DNA of 64,000 nucleotides from Rhodoferax sp. (GTDB taxonomy: Bacteria > Pseudomonadota > Gammaproteobacteria > Burkholderiales > Burkholderiaceae_C). Below are positions 53,461-62,885 of the stretch, in pieces. Within the stretch, counting starts at the first letter, position 1. Every line of letters starts with the position of its first letter. The stretch spans positions 1 to 64,000 of the forward strand of contig JAUXWC010000228.1 of NCBI GenBank assembly GCA_030685025.1. The letters run 5' to 3'. A program made the position numbers and the translations under genes. Below the pieces are notes generated by a model. That model did not search any database. It saw nothing but the letters and a program-made list of their open reading frames with translations, and was not told the DNA's origin.

Positions 53461-53514
53461 TTTGCGGGACAGACCTTCGCTGCGCGACGCTCTGTCCTCA
53501 ACTGATTGTCGGCT
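53461..53514 (-). repeat. GGACAGA-family repeat downstream of the RidA gene
   Basis: TTTGCGGGACAGACC and CTCTGTCCTCAACTGATTGT, read here in the reverse orientation, keep both arms (GGACAGA 53467-53473, TCTGTCC 53491-53497). The loop is longer than at 12800 (CCTTCGCTGCGCGACGC). It is placed between two converging genes, where it may act as a hairpin. Confidence 0.7.
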
Positions 53515-53531
53515 GTCCGCGGTCGACGCCC

Positions 53532-54017
53532 TCACTGATCGGGCACGCGCTCGACCGCCTGGTGCGCGGTGGCCTGCAAATCGGCGGCAGTGACGCGATT
53601 CGGGGCAATCTGCGCCAATGGCCGCAACACGAAGGCCCGCTGGGTCATGCGCGGATGGGGGATCATCAGCGTGCCACTGCTGATGAACGCATCGCCATAA
53701 AGCAGCAAGTCCAGATCGAGGCTGCGAGGCGCGTGGTGGTAGGGGCGTGTACGCCCTGCCGCACGCTCCAGCGTATGCAGTTCGTCAAGCAGCGCCGGAG
53801 CCGTCAGCGTGGTGGAGACTTCCACCACGGCGTTGATGAAGTCGGGACCGACGGCATCGACCGGTGCCGAGCGGTACAAACCTGAACGGCGGCGCAGCGT
53901 GGTCTGCGCCAACGCAGCGATGGCGTCGATGGCCAGCAGCACGCTGGCCCTGGCATCGCCCAGGTTGGCGCCCAAGCCTATGTAGGCGGTGACGCCACGC
54001 AAAGCGGCCTCGCTCAA
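53532..54017 (-). CDS. folK: 2-amino-4-hydroxy-6-hydroxymethyldihydropteridine pyrophosphokinase
   Basis: This 161-residue enzyme transfers pyrophosphate to the pterin in folate synthesis. The signature AYIGLGANLGDARASVLLAI and RPYHHAPRSLDLDLLLYGDA, with the DLDLL metal-binding Asp pair, are clear; PHPRMTQRAFVLRPLAQIAP completes the family pattern. Its start overlaps the pcnB stop by 4 bp (ATGA), so the two are co-expressed. This folK-pcnB-HAD-hda arrangement is typical of betaproteobacteria. Confidence 0.95.
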   Translation of the reverse strand: MSEAALRGVTAYIGLGANLGDARASVLLAIDAIAALAQTTLRRRSGLYRSAPVDAVGPDFINAVVEVSTTLTAPALLDELHTLERAAGRTRPYHHAPRSLDLDLLLYGDAFISSGTLMIPHPRMTQRAFVLRPLAQIAPNRVTAADLQATAHQAVERVPDQ

Positions 54018-55606
54018 GTACCTGCGTCGGGCGCTGAGGCGCCGTCCCGGGCGCCGGTGCCGCTGCGACGGCGGCGACGTCGCTTCTTGGGGGCATCCGA
54101 CACCGACTCGCCCTGGGTTGTGTCAGCCAGTTCTCCGCGCTCGGTCGGTGCGGGGTTGCTTGGCGGGGCCATCGAATCGTCGGCGCCACCAGGCTTGGCC
54201 ACGCGATGCACCCGCGCCGGGCGGGGGCGCGACTGCTGCTCCTCGCGCACCTGATCAACCATGTCCTGGCGCAGGTTGTCATCAGCCAAGCTGAATTCCT
54301 GCCACCAGTCGGCCAGCACATCTTCGACTTCTCCCGCATCGGCCCGCAGGCGCATGAAATCAAAGGCCGCCCTGAACCGTGGCTGCTCCACCAAACCAAA
54401 CGGTGCACTGCCAACACGCTTTTCGAATCGCGGCTGCATCATCCAGATTTCGCGCATGTCACCGGCCAGCTTGCCGCGCCCCGAGACATCACCGATGCGG
54501 GTATTGAAGACATCGTCGATGGCATCCTGCAAGGCCGGATGGGCGTGCTGGCGTTGCGCGATCCGGGTCGCCCAGCCATCACGCACATCGGCCCACAGCG
54601 CGCAGGCCAGCAGAAAACTCGGCGCCACCGGCTTGCCCTCACCAACGCGCCGGTCAGTGTCCTTGAGGGCGGCATCAACAAAGATCTGATCAGCGCGCTC
54701 AACCACCACATCAAGCAAGGGGTAGATGCCGCGCGCCATGCCCAGTGCCTTGAGCTGCGCAATCGACGCCAGGGCGTGCCCGGTCTGCAGCAGTTTGAGC
54801 ATTTCGTCGAACAAACGGCTTTGCGGCACATCCGCCAACAACTCCTGCGACTTGATCAGGGGCGCTGCCGTCTTGGACTCCAACTGGAACCCCAAACCGC
54901 TGAGCTTGGCCGCGAACCGCACCGCCCGGATGATGCGAACCGGGTCCTCGCGGTAACGCGTGGCGGGGTCGCCTATCATGCGAATGACGCGTTTCTTGGC
55001 GTCCTTGATGCCGTGGTGGTAATCGACCACGACCTGGGTTTCCGGATCGTAGTACATGGCGTTGATGGTGAAGTCGCGCCGCACCGCGTCTTCTTCCTGC
55101 GGACCCCACACGTTGTCGCGCAAGACCCGCCCAGTGGAATCGACCGCGTGTTTCATGCCGGCCAGCTCGCTCTTGCTGGTGCGCTCATTGCCAGCCACCG
55201 CCTCGGCCGCGGCATTGTCCATGTAGGCGCGAAAGGTGGAGACCTCGATCACCTCGTGTTCACGACCACGCCCGTACACCACATGCACGATGCGAAAGCG
55301 CCGCCCGATGATGAAAGCACGGCGAAAAAGGCTTTTGACCTGTTCCGGCGTGGCGTTGGTGGCGACATCAAAATCCTTGGGCCGCAAACCCACCATCAGG
55401 TCGCGCACGGCGCCACCGACGATGTAGGCCTCGTAACCGGCCGCCTTGAGGGTGTGCACCACGTTCAAGGCCCGGTCATCGACCAGTGAAGGGTCAATGC
55501 CGTGGGCGGCGACGCCGACTTCCTCGCGTTTGCCGAATTGGGGGGTCTTGCCCTTGCCTGAACCGGGGGACTTCCCCAACAACTTGTCAATGAATCGTTT
55601 AATCAT
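54014..55606 (-). CDS. pcnB: Poly(A) polymerase I
   Basis: This 530-residue nucleotidyltransferase has the polymerase motif AYIVGGAVRDLMVGLRPKDF followed by DVATNATPEQVKSLFR, and the RNA-binding regions FTINAMYYDPETQVVVDYHH and PVRIIRAVRFAAKLSGLGFQ. It adds poly(A) tails that speed mRNA decay. The C-terminal tail is basic and disordered (PKKRRRRRRSGTGARD), a common PcnB feature. The start at 55606 (MIKRFIDKLLGKSPGSG) overlaps the upstream HAD gene by 4 bp. Confidence 0.93.
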   Translation of the reverse strand: MIKRFIDKLLGKSPGSGKGKTPQFGKREEVGVAAHGIDPSLVDDRALNVVHTLKAAGYEAYIVGGAVRDLMVGLRPKDFDVATNATPEQVKSLFRRAFIIGRRFRIVHVVYGRGREHEVIEVSTFRAYMDNAAAEAVAGNERTSKSELAGMKHAVDSTGRVLRDNVWGPQEEDAVRRDFTINAMYYDPETQVVVDYHHGIKDAKKRVIRMIGDPATRYREDPVRIIRAVRFAAKLSGLGFQLESKTAAPLIKSQELLADVPQSRLFDEMLKLLQTGHALASIAQLKALGMARGIYPLLDVVVERADQIFVDAALKDTDRRVGEGKPVAPSFLLACALWADVRDGWATRIAQRQHAHPALQDAIDDVFNTRIGDVSGRGKLAGDMREIWMMQPRFEKRVGSAPFGLVEQPRFRAAFDFMRLRADAGEVEDVLADWWQEFSLADDNLRQDMVDQVREEQQSRPRPARVHRVAKPGGADDSMAPPSNPAPTERGELADTTQGESVSDAPKKRRRRRRSGTGARDGASAPDAGT

Positions 55607-56295
55607 ATTTCCTGTGAGAACAGTTCAAGTATGCGCCATCCGCGTTCCATCGCCACCGCGCGCAGCCGGTCGTCCGGGTTGGTGGCGACCGGGTCGGTCA
55701 CGGACTCCATCAAACTGAGGTCGTTGATCGAATCGGTGTAGAAGGTGGTCTGCACATCGGACCAGTTCAGCCCGCGGCTGGCCAGCCACTGGGCGACGCG
55801 TGTCACCTTGCCCCGGCGCTCCGAGGGAACCCCTTTGATCCGGCCGGTAATCCAGCCCGCGCCGTCGCCTGGCACGTCGCGTTCCAGTTCAACGGCAATC
55901 AGCTCGTCCACGCCAAACGCCTTTGCGATGGGTGCGGTGACAAACTCGTTGGTCGCGGTGACGATCACCAACGCGTCACCCGCCTGGCGGTGTTGCTCAA
56001 CCAAGGCGCGGGCCTGCTGCGTGATCACGGGCAGCACCACCTCCCGCATGAACTGACCGTGCGCTGCGTGGGACTCGGCCTCGCCACGACGCCGGATCGC
56101 ATCCGTCGCGAAACGCACGTAGTTCGCAATATCAAGGGTGCCAGCCCGGTAGTCGGCAAAAAAAGCGTCGTTCTGGCGCTGAAAGGCGACCGGATCGGTC
56201 CAGCCGATGGTCGTGGTGAATACTCCCCACGAGTGGTCGGAGTCGATCGGAATCAAGGTGTGATCAAGATCAAACAGGGCAATTTTGGGTTTCAA
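55603..56295 (-). CDS. HAD-IB family hydrolase
   Basis: This 230-residue HAD phosphatase has motif I ALFDLDHTLIPIDSDHSW, motif II VIVTATNEFVTAP, and the later DSINDLSLMESVTDPVATNP. The IB-type layout resembles SerB-related proteins that dephosphorylate small metabolites; the genuine serB is elsewhere at 40362. Proteins of this type are encoded between hda and pcnB in many betaproteobacteria without a fixed substrate. It overlaps hda and pcnB by 4 bp each. Confidence 0.9.
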   Translation of the reverse strand: MKPKIALFDLDHTLIPIDSDHSWGVFTTTIGWTDPVAFQRQNDAFFADYRAGTLDIANYVRFATDAIRRRGEAESHAAHGQFMREVVLPVITQQARALVEQHRQAGDALVIVTATNEFVTAPIAKAFGVDELIAVELERDVPGDGAGWITGRIKGVPSERRGKVTRVAQWLASRGLNWSDVQTTFYTDSINDLSLMESVTDPVATNPDDRLRAVAMERGWRILELFSQEI

Positions 56296-56978
56296 GAGTT
56301 ATCCATCATTGATTTGATCAGCGGAATCGTCACGCCGCGCTTGGTCTGCAAAGCGTAGCCATCGACCAGTTCCAGCAGTTCCATCAGGCTGCCCAGGTCA
56401 CGGCTGAAGCGTGTCAGCATGAAATCCATCACCTCATCACCCAGAAAAACACCGCGCGCGTCAGCCGCCTTGCGCAGCACCGCGCGCCGCTCCGGCTCGC
56501 TCAGGACTTGCAGTTGAAACACATGCCCCCAACCCAAGCGGGTGCGCAGGTCATCACGCAGGGAAAGATCCGCAGGCGGGCGGTCACCGGCGGCCAGCAC
56601 CGCGCGATGGTGCGTCTGCGCATTGACAAACCAGTTGAAGGCGGCATGCTGCTGCTCAGCCGTATAGAGGTGCACGTCGTCGAGCACGACGGCGCTCCAG
56701 GCCTCGTCGAACTCGGGCGGCGCCACCACGGACGAGTCCAGCCAGCCGACTCGGGCACCCTGCTCGCGCAAAGCCTCCCGCACGGCCCTGAGCAGATGGG
56801 TCTTGCCGCTGCCGCTGGCGCCCCACAAGTAACACGGAACTGGAGAGCGGTTCACCGAACTGGCACGTTCGCTGGCCCAGATCCGCAGGTGCTGGAGCGC
56901 GGCCTCATTGGGGCCAGCCAGGAAACTGGCCAGCGTTGGCCCGATGGCCACACCCATGTCGAGCACCATCTGTTTCAT
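56292..56978 (-). CDS. hda: DnaA regulatory inactivator Hda
   Basis: The 228-residue AAA+ protein has the DnaA-like ATPase with Walker A WGASGSGKTHLLRAVREAL near residues 48-66 and a Walker B VVLDDVHLYTAEQQHAAFNW. The N-terminus (MKQMVLDMGVAIGPTLASF) includes the beta-clamp-binding region QMVLDM. Hda bound to the sliding clamp makes DnaA hydrolyse ATP, preventing extra rounds of initiation. The start at 56978 lies 9 bp after the AI-2E permease stop. Confidence 0.92.
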   Translation of the reverse strand: MKQMVLDMGVAIGPTLASFLAGPNEAALQHLRIWASERASSVNRSPVPCYLWGASGSGKTHLLRAVREALREQGARVGWLDSSVVAPPEFDEAWSAVVLDDVHLYTAEQQHAAFNWFVNAQTHHRAVLAAGDRPPADLSLRDDLRTRLGWGHVFQLQVLSEPERRAVLRKAADARGVFLGDEVMDFMLTRFSRDLGSLMELLELVDGYALQTKRGVTIPLIKSMMDNS

Positions 56979-56987
56979 CGGCTGCGC

Positions 56988-58070
56988 TCAACCCTGGTAG
57001 AGCTTGCTGGCCATGTAGCCATCGCGGCCACGCCGCAGCGCCACCAGCAGCACCGCGCTGGCGGGCAAGGCAATCAACACGCCAACGAAGCCGAACAACT
57101 GGCCGAACGCCAACAGGGCAAATATCACGGCCAAAGGGTGCAGGCCAATGCGCTCGCCGACAAAGCGCGGCGTGAGGAACAGACTCTCCACCACCTGACC
57201 CGAGCCGTAGACCACTGCGACCATCGCCACCGCCTTGAACGGCCCGACGGTGCTGGCGAACTCAAGCAAGCCGGCCAATGTCGCCAGCACCAGCCCCAAA
57301 CCAAAACCCACGTAGGGCACGAAGATCGCCAGTCCGGTGAAGATGCCAATCGGCAGCGCCAGGTCCAGCCCGAACAGAGCCAAGCCGATGCTATAGAAGA
57401 CTGACAGAATCAGCATCACCAGCAACTGCCCCCGCAGGTACTGACCCAACACCTCGTCGGCTTCGTTGGCAAAACTGTCGCAGGCGCCACGCAGGCGCGG
57501 CGGAACCAGCTCCAGCACCTTGCCGACGAAGCGGTCCCAGTCCATTAGCAGGTAGAACAGCGCCACCGGTATCAGCACCGCGTTGCCAATGATGGCGAAG
57601 GCGACACTGCCACCGAGCTTGAGCGACGACAGCACCGAGGCAAAGGCATCCTCGAAGTTGGCGTTGAGGTACTTCAGGACGAAGCCCTTCACGTTGTCCA
57701 CATCAAGAGAGAGTTTGATGCCGAATTGCGCCAGCAATGGCTTGGCCGAGTTGTTGAGGCTGTCCAGCAGGATTGGCACCTGCTCACGCAACAGCGGCAT
57801 TTCCTTGGCAAGAATCGGAATGATCAGCAGCAGCACACTCAACACGGCCAGGATGAAGGTGAGTTCGACCAGAATCACGGCCAACAGGCGCGGCAGTCGG
57901 CCACGGCCGACCCTATCGAGCCAGTTGACGACCGGGTTCAAGGCATAGGCCAGCACAGCGGCCACCACAAACGGCGTCAGCACCGGTGCCAGCAGCCATA
58001 AGGTCAGCGCCATGATGGCGGCGATCAGGGCCCAAGCGCCAGCTCTTTTTTGGTAGGAAGTGAATTGCAT
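56988..58070 (-). CDS. AI-2E family transporter (PerM/YdiK-like permease)
   Basis: This 360-residue membrane protein has seven or eight hydrophobic helices and the family features [40 protein letters not shown] and [20 protein letters not shown]. The AI-2E exporter family includes transporters of unknown substrate as well as the AI-2 exporter TqsA. I chose the ATG at 58070 ([20 protein letters not shown]), which gives the usual length; the frame upstream is purM shadow. It is divergent from purM and coupled by position to hda. Confidence 0.88.
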   Translation of the reverse strand: MQFTSYQKRAGAWALIAAIMALTLWLLAPVLTPFVVAAVLAYALNPVVNWLDRVGRGRLPRLLAVILVELTFILAVLSVLLLIIPILAKEMPLLREQVPILLDSLNNSAKPLLAQFGIKLSLDVDNVKGFVLKYLNANFEDAFASVLSSLKLGGSVAFAIIGNAVLIPVALFYLLMDWDRFVGKVLELVPPRLRGACDSFANEADEVLGQYLRGQLLVMLILSVFYSIGLALFGLDLALPIGIFTGLAIFVPYVGFGLGLVLATLAGLLEFASTVGPFKAVAMVAVVYGSGQVVESLFLTPRFVGERIGLHPLAVIFALLAFGQLFGFVGVLIALPASAVLLVALRRGRDGYMASKLYQG

Positions 58071-58151
58071 GCGAAAAGCCCTAGGCGAGCCCTTAAAATC
58101 TGGGCAAATTCTATCGGGGTCAGACGATCTGCCCGACCTGACGCACTTTAC

Positions 58152-59195
58152 ATGACCACACCTTGCTCCCCCTCCCCCCTGTCGTACAAAGATGCCGGTG
58201 TCGACATCGACGCCGGTGACGCCCTGGTTGAGCGTATCAAGCCTTTGGCCAGGAAAACCATGCGCGAGGGCGTGTTGGCGGGCATTGGCGGTTTTGGCGC
58301 CCTGTTTGAAATCCCCAAACGCTACAAGGAACCGGTGCTGGTCAGCGGCACGGACGGAGTGGGCACCAAGCTCAAACTGGCGTTTGAATGGGGCATGCAC
58401 GACACCGTCGGCATTGATCTGGTCGCCATGAGTGTCAATGACGTGCTGGTGCAAGGCGCCGAGCCGCTGTTCTTTCTGGACTACTTCGCCTGCGGCAAGT
58501 TGGATGTGGATACCGCAGCAGCAGTGATAGGCGGCATTGCACGCGGCTGCGAGCTGTCCGGGTGCGCCCTGATTGGTGGCGAAACCGCCGAGATGCCCGG
58601 CATGTACCCCGCGGGCGAGTACGACCTGGCCGGTTTTGCCGTCGGTGCGGTCGAGAAGTCCAAAATCCTGACTGGCCAGGACGTGCAGGCGGGCGATGTG
58701 GTGCTGGGACTGGCTTCCAGCGGTGCGCACTCCAACGGCTTCAGTCTGGTGCGCAAGTGCATCGAACGGGCCGGATCATCACTGCCTGCCACGCTGGATG
58801 GCGCGCCCTTCCGCCAAGCCGTGATGGCACCCACGCGTCTGTATGTCAAAAGCGTGTTGAGCGCCTTGTCCACACACCCGATCAAGGCCTTGGCGCACAT
58901 CACTGGTGGCGGCCTGCTGGAGAACATCCCGCGCGTCCTGCCGGATGGCTTGGCCGCGCACCTGGTCAAGGGCAGTTGGCCACAGACCGAGCTATTTGCA
59001 TGGCTGCAGCGCACCGCGGGCATTGACGATGTCGAGATGAACCGGACCTTCAACAATGGGCTGGGCATGGTGGTGGTGGTGGCGCCGGCTCATGCCGAGG
59101 CCACTGCAAATACCCTGCGCGCGGCCGGGGAGACGGTCTACCAAATCGGTGCCATCGCGCCGCGCGGCGATCAAGCCACCGTTCTGGTGACCTGA
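58152..59195 (+). CDS. purM: Phosphoribosylformylglycinamidine cyclo-ligase (AIR synthetase)
   Basis: This 347-residue enzyme closes the imidazole ring of purines with ATP. The signature [20 protein letters not shown] and the [21 protein letters not shown] region (with conserved acidic and glycine residues), plus [20 protein letters not shown], are typical. The ATG at 58152 follows a GACGCACTTTAC leader with no strong Shine-Dalgarno; the frame is open further upstream only as shadow. It is divergent from the AI-2E permease gene. Confidence 0.95.
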   Translation: MTTPCSPSPLSYKDAGVDIDAGDALVERIKPLARKTMREGVLAGIGGFGALFEIPKRYKEPVLVSGTDGVGTKLKLAFEWGMHDTVGIDLVAMSVNDVLVQGAEPLFFLDYFACGKLDVDTAAAVIGGIARGCELSGCALIGGETAEMPGMYPAGEYDLAGFAVGAVEKSKILTGQDVQAGDVVLGLASSGAHSNGFSLVRKCIERAGSSLPATLDGAPFRQAVMAPTRLYVKSVLSALSTHPIKALAHITGGGLLENIPRVLPDGLAAHLVKGSWPQTELFAWLQRTAGIDDVEMNRTFNNGLGMVVVVAPAHAEATANTLRAAGETVYQIGAIAPRGDQATVLVT

Positions 59196-59197
59196 AA

Positions 59198-60049
59198 TCA
59201 GTTCTTGGCGCGCCGCAACTCCGCGGCTCGCTCCGCCACCGCATCGATATCGAGCCCCTCCTGCTCGTTCTCCAGATAAGTCTCCAGGTCAAACACCGCT
59301 TGGCGCGTGTTTCCAAGCTCGGCGTGCGCCAGACCACGATCACGGTATTCGCCCCAGGCCTGAGGCAGCAGGACCGTCAACCGATCCTGCACGGCAACCA
59401 GGCGCTGCCAATCACCCTGCGCGGTGTGGATGTCCTTGAGGTTGCGCAACATGCGCGCAACAATGTCACGCGGTGGGCTGGACTGCAGGTAAAGACCCAG
59501 CGGCACCTCTTGTTCGTCGAGCAATCCGGTTTTTTGCCGGAACGGCTCCAGCCGCTCGGCCAGTTCCTCGCGGCTGAGCGAACGGCCATCCACCGGATCA
59601 ATCACCACCTGCCCCTTGGGCAAGTTGACCTTAATCATGAAATGACCCGGAAAACCAACGCCGCGCGCCGCCAGCCCGAGGCCATGCGCGAGTTCGATCC
59701 ACAGCACGGCCAACGAAATGGGAATCCCGCGCCGCGAGCGCAACACCACACTGACAAAGCTGTTCTCCGGGTCGTAGTAGTTATTGACATTGCCGCCAAA
59801 GTTCAGATCCCGAAAAAAGAACTGGTTGACCGTGCGCAGCTTTTGCAGCGGAACCGCATCGGCCGGGATGCGCCGGCGCAAGCGCGCCATCAGTTGGTCC
59901 ACCTCACCCAAGACCTGTTGCACGTCCAGTTGCGGGTACTCGTCCTGGGCCAAGCTGATAGCGGCTTCCAGCAGCGGGAATTCCGCGTCACTCTGCACCA
60001 GTGCGGCAAAATACTCCAACGGTGTGGGTACTGCGTAGGACAATTTCAT
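59198..60049 (-). CDS. SirB1-family transglutaminase-like/TPR protein
   Basis: This 283-residue protein has the SirB1 layout: a transglutaminase-like N-terminal half (NQFFFRDLNFGGNVNNYYDP, VVLRSRRGIPISLAVLWIEL, ARGVGFPGHFMIKVNL) and a C-terminal TPR-like region (DRGLAHAELGNTRQAVFDLE). The classic Cys of transglutaminases is not clearly conserved, so it may be a non-catalytic scaffold. Members are often near prmC or hemK; here it stands alone between purM and murJ, 2 bp after purM in the opposite direction. Confidence 0.85.
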   Translation of the reverse strand: MKLSYAVPTPLEYFAALVQSDAEFPLLEAAISLAQDEYPQLDVQQVLGEVDQLMARLRRRIPADAVPLQKLRTVNQFFFRDLNFGGNVNNYYDPENSFVSVVLRSRRGIPISLAVLWIELAHGLGLAARGVGFPGHFMIKVNLPKGQVVIDPVDGRSLSREELAERLEPFRQKTGLLDEQEVPLGLYLQSSPPRDIVARMLRNLKDIHTAQGDWQRLVAVQDRLTVLLPQAWGEYRDRGLAHAELGNTRQAVFDLETYLENEQEGLDIDAVAERAAELRRAKN

Positions 60050-60171
60050 GCAAATCTAACTCCAGAACCGGGGGACTGCTGCTTCATCCGTATTGTGCAA
60101 TCGACGCACGGGACGACGCCCCGGTTCCTACCGGCGGCAGCGGCCATCCGACGGACGGGACCGGTCCGCCA

Positions 60172-61737
60172 CTACGGTTTGAGCAAGCGCCGCAACTTCA
60201 AGCCGCTGGCCCATATCGCTGAAAAGTAAATGGCTGCCGATGCCAGCAGAACCAGCCCCAACAGCCCCACCCGTTTCCAGCTCTCGGATGCCATCTGGGT
60301 CCAGGAAACCGCGCTGGCGGCCCACATCAGGAACACCGCCAACAACGCGCTGGCGGCCAGCACCTGCAGCACAAATAGACCCCAGCCTGGCCGAGGGTGA
60401 TAACTGCCACGCCGAATCAGCCCGATGGCCAACCAAACTGCGTTGATCAGTGCCCCAAGCCCGATGGCCAGGGCCAACCCCGCGTGGGCCAGTCGCGGGA
60501 CCAGCATCAGGTTGAACAACTGGGTGATCAGCAGCACGACCATGGCAATGCGAACTGGTGTACGGATGTCCTGGCTGGCGTAGTAGCCGGGTGCCAGCAC
60601 TTTGATGGCCACCATGCCGATCAATCCCACGCCATAGCCGGTCAGCGCCAGGCTGGTTTGGTACGCATGCTCAGCGGTGTAGGCCCCGTGCTGAAAGATC
60701 GTCGCCACCAGCGGCAGTGAAAACGTCAGCAAGGCCACGGCGCAGGGCACCGCCAGCAACACCACCAAACGCAGACCCCAGTCCAGCATCGCCGAGTACT
60801 GGTCCACGTCCTCGCTGGCCTTGGCGGATGCCAGGCGCGGCATCAGAACCACCCCGAGCGCCACGCCGAGCAAGGCGGTTGGGAATTCCATCAGGCGATC
60901 CGCATTGCTAAGCCAGGTCACGCTGCCAGGCGTCATGTAGGACGCGTATTGCGTGTTGATCAACAGGGAAATCTGCGCCACACCGACTCCGAACAAAGCC
61001 GGCACCATCAGTTTGGCGACGCGCTTGGTGGCGGGATCCTGCCACGCGGCCTTGACTGCCCGCCAGCGCAAGCCGATGCTGGGCAGCAAGCCCATGCGGT
61101 GGAGCACTGGCAACTGCAGCCCCAACTGCAACAGGCCACCCAGCATCACGCCGCCGCCCAAGGCGTAGATCGGTTCAAGCCCGAGCGACTTGAACCAGGG
61201 CGCACCCAACCAGGCCGCGCCGATCATGGACAGGTTGAGCAGGACCGGCGCTGCCGCCGGCAACGCGAAACGCCGCCAAGTGTTGAGCACGCCCCCGCAC
61301 AAACCCGCCAGCGAAATCAAACCCAAGTAGGGGAACATCCAGCGTGTCATGACGATGGCGGCCTCCAGACCGCGCGGGTCCTGCTTGAGGCCGCTGGCCA
61401 TGGCCCACACCAGTACCGGCGCGCCAAGGACGCCAAGCAGGCAGGTCAGCACCAGGACCCAGGCGAGCACGGTCGCCACGCGATCAATCAACAACTTGGT
61501 GGCATCGTCACCCTGCTGGGTTCGCGAGATTCCCAGCGTTGGCACAAACGCCTGGCTGAAGGCGCCTTCGGCAAACAGGCGGCGAAACATGTTGGGAATG
61601 CGAAACGCCACGTGAAAAGCGTCTGTCATGGCGGTGGCGCCAAAGGTCGAGGCGATCAACAGATCGCGCACCAGCCCGGTGACGCGAGAAGCCAGTGTGA
61701 GCAGCGAGACAGTTGCAGCGGATTTCAGAAGTGTCAC
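60172..61737 (-). CDS. murJ: Lipid II flippase MurJ
   Basis: This 521-residue membrane protein of the MOP superfamily has about 14 helices and the motifs LKSAATVSLLTLASRVTGLV, RIPNMFRRLFAEGAFSQAFV and LMEFPTALLGVALGVVLMPR. MurJ moves lipid II across the inner membrane for peptidoglycan synthesis. The start is GTG at 61737 (VTLLKSAATVSLL), where the membrane domain begins; a longer upstream frame is unlikely because it runs toward rpsT. It is divergent from rpsT with a 115-bp gap. Confidence 0.92.
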   Translation of the reverse strand: MTLLKSAATVSLLTLASRVTGLVRDLLIASTFGATAMTDAFHVAFRIPNMFRRLFAEGAFSQAFVPTLGISRTQQGDDATKLLIDRVATVLAWVLVLTCLLGVLGAPVLVWAMASGLKQDPRGLEAAIVMTRWMFPYLGLISLAGLCGGVLNTWRRFALPAAAPVLLNLSMIGAAWLGAPWFKSLGLEPIYALGGGVMLGGLLQLGLQLPVLHRMGLLPSIGLRWRAVKAAWQDPATKRVAKLMVPALFGVGVAQISLLINTQYASYMTPGSVTWLSNADRLMEFPTALLGVALGVVLMPRLASAKASEDVDQYSAMLDWGLRLVVLLAVPCAVALLTFSLPLVATIFQHGAYTAEHAYQTSLALTGYGVGLIGMVAIKVLAPGYYASQDIRTPVRIAMVVLLITQLFNLMLVPRLAHAGLALAIGLGALINAVWLAIGLIRRGSYHPRPGWGLFVLQVLAASALLAVFLMWAASAVSWTQMASESWKRVGLLGLVLLASAAIYFSAIWASGLKLRRLLKP

Positions 61738-61852
61738 CGCGCGAGTGTAGCCGCCCAAATCGTGACAGCGCTTCTGAGGTGCCAGGCGCGGTGCACCCTG
61801 ATACAATGGCGGGCTTTGCTGGCAACATCCTCAGACACAAGGAACTACTCAT

Positions 61853-62152
61853 ATGGCATCTGGAAAACCCAAGAAAAAGAACCCGCGCCTGGCGTCGGGC
61901 CGTAAGCGCGTCCGTCAGGACGTCAAGATCAACGCCGCCAACACCTCGCTGCGCTCCAAGTACCGCACCGCCGTGAAGAACGTGGAAAAAGCCGTTGCCG
62001 CAGGCGACAAGGCCAAAGCCACCGAGGCATTTGGCAAGATGCAAGCCGTGGTGGACACCGTGGCCGACAAGGGCATCTTCCACAAGAACAAGGCCGCTCG
62101 CGACAAGAGCCGCCTCTCAACCAAGGTGAAAGCCTTGGCCACCGCCGCCTGA
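61853..62152 (+). CDS. rpsT: 30S ribosomal protein S20
   Basis: The 99-residue basic protein matches S20 throughout ([60 protein letters not shown]). S20 binds 16S rRNA early in 30S assembly. The ATG at 61853 is preceded by AAGGAACTACTCAT, with AAGGA as the ribosome binding site. A terminator hairpin is found at 62281, 128 bp after the stop. It is divergent from murJ, a typical betaproteobacterial arrangement. Confidence 0.97.
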   Translation: MASGKPKKKNPRLASGRKRVRQDVKINAANTSLRSKYRTAVKNVEKAVAAGDKAKATEAFGKMQAVVDTVADKGIFHKNKAARDKSRLSTKVKALATAA

Positions 62153-62185
62153 TCTTCAGGCAAATCGCACGGATACCTGATTCAT

Positions 62186-62238
62186 TGCGGGACAGACCGC
62201 GGCGACGCGCAGCGAAGCAAGCTCTGTCCTCAACCGAT
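62186..62238 (-). repeat. GGACAGA-family repeat downstream of rpsT
   Basis: TTGCGGGACAGACC and GCTCTGTCCTCAACCGATCA keep both arms (GGACAGA 62190-62196, TCTGTCC 62223-62229) around a longer central segment (CCGCGGCGACGCGCAGCGAA...). It sits between rpsT and its terminator, read in the reverse orientation like the copy at 53461. Confidence 0.7.
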
Positions 62239-62280
62239 CAAGCATCCGCCGTTTGTAACGGGTGCGCTGTCAGCAAAGCA

Positions 62281-62309
62281 AAAAAGCCGTTCGATTGAAC
62301 GGCTTTTTT
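62281..62309. terminator. rpsT: Rho-independent terminator of rpsT (bidirectional)
   Basis: AAAAAGCCGTTC (62281-62292) pairs with GAACGGCTTTTT (62297-62308) around GATT, followed by TTTTTT on the plus strand. The A-rich side serves the converging DUF3579 gene on the minus strand. Confidence 0.9.
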
Positions 62310-62338
62310 GTTGCCGGTGCCAGCCGGAAACCAAAAAT

Positions 62339-62650
62339 CTACCGGCCTGCTTGTCCAGGCGCGTCAAAACGAAGCTGCAGATCGTTGTCTTTGGCAAAGT
62401 TGAGGCAAAAGTCCCAGGCCATCACGTCGTAGTCCTGCAAATCACGGTGCACGATGACGCATTTGATGCCCCCCAAGGTGGTCGGAATGCACCATGGCGA
62501 ATAGGCCAGATGGCTGCCGGGCTGCGGGCCGCCAGGGCGAAACTGGCTCATCACGCCGGCCAGTCGCTCGGCCCAGTCGCTCGGGCGAAAGGCCTTGCCA
62601 CCCTGGGTCAAACCCAGGATGAAAACTTCTTTGACGGAGTTGGGAACCAT
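62339..62650 (-). CDS. DUF3579 domain protein
   Basis: This 103-residue protein matches DUF3579, with KEVFILGLTQGGKAFRPSDW, LAGVMSQFRPGGPQPGSHLA and DYDVMAWDFCLNFAKDNDLQ. DUF3579 proteins are found in betaproteobacteria, commonly near argD or ArgF genes, with no established role. The ATG at 62650 (MVPNSVKEVF) is preferred; an upstream ATG at 62698 would add 16 residues without similarity. It is divergent from argD by 235 bp. Confidence 0.85.
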   Translation of the reverse strand: MVPNSVKEVFILGLTQGGKAFRPSDWAERLAGVMSQFRPGGPQPGSHLAYSPWCIPTTLGGIKCVIVHRDLQDYDVMAWDFCLNFAKDNDLQLRFDAPGQAGR

Positions 62651-62816
62651 CGGCGGAATGCTACGGAGTGTGAGGGGTGAGGCGTTGCTGCAACGCACAA
62701 CGATTCTATCCTATCTTATGTCTTATAGAAGACTTACACGACCCCATGACCCAGGTAGAAAGCGACATCACAGTGATACCGGATTGTCACGAAACCCGCG
62801 CAACGGAGCGCCTAGA

Positions 62817-62861
62817 ATGACCTTTCAACGGCCCGCCTTTGAACGGGCCGCTTCGTTTTGA
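62817..62861 (+). other. Possible 14-residue leader minigene with terminator-like hairpin upstream of argD
   Basis: A short frame (MTFQRPAFERAASF, stop at 62859-62861) overlaps a hairpin formed by CGGCCCG (62829-62835) and CGGGCCG (62844-62850), followed by CTTCGTTTT. It has two Arg codons. An attenuator for argD is conceivable but not shown; a simple terminator-like hairpin is the cautious reading. Confidence 0.3.
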
Positions 62862-62885
62862 AGACCTCTCTGGAGCCCGAACACC

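Noticed and set aside
62785..62820. TTGTCA ... TAGAAT as an argD promoter
   Set aside because: The spacing between the two elements is well outside 16-18 bp, so it does not fit a sigma-70 promoter.
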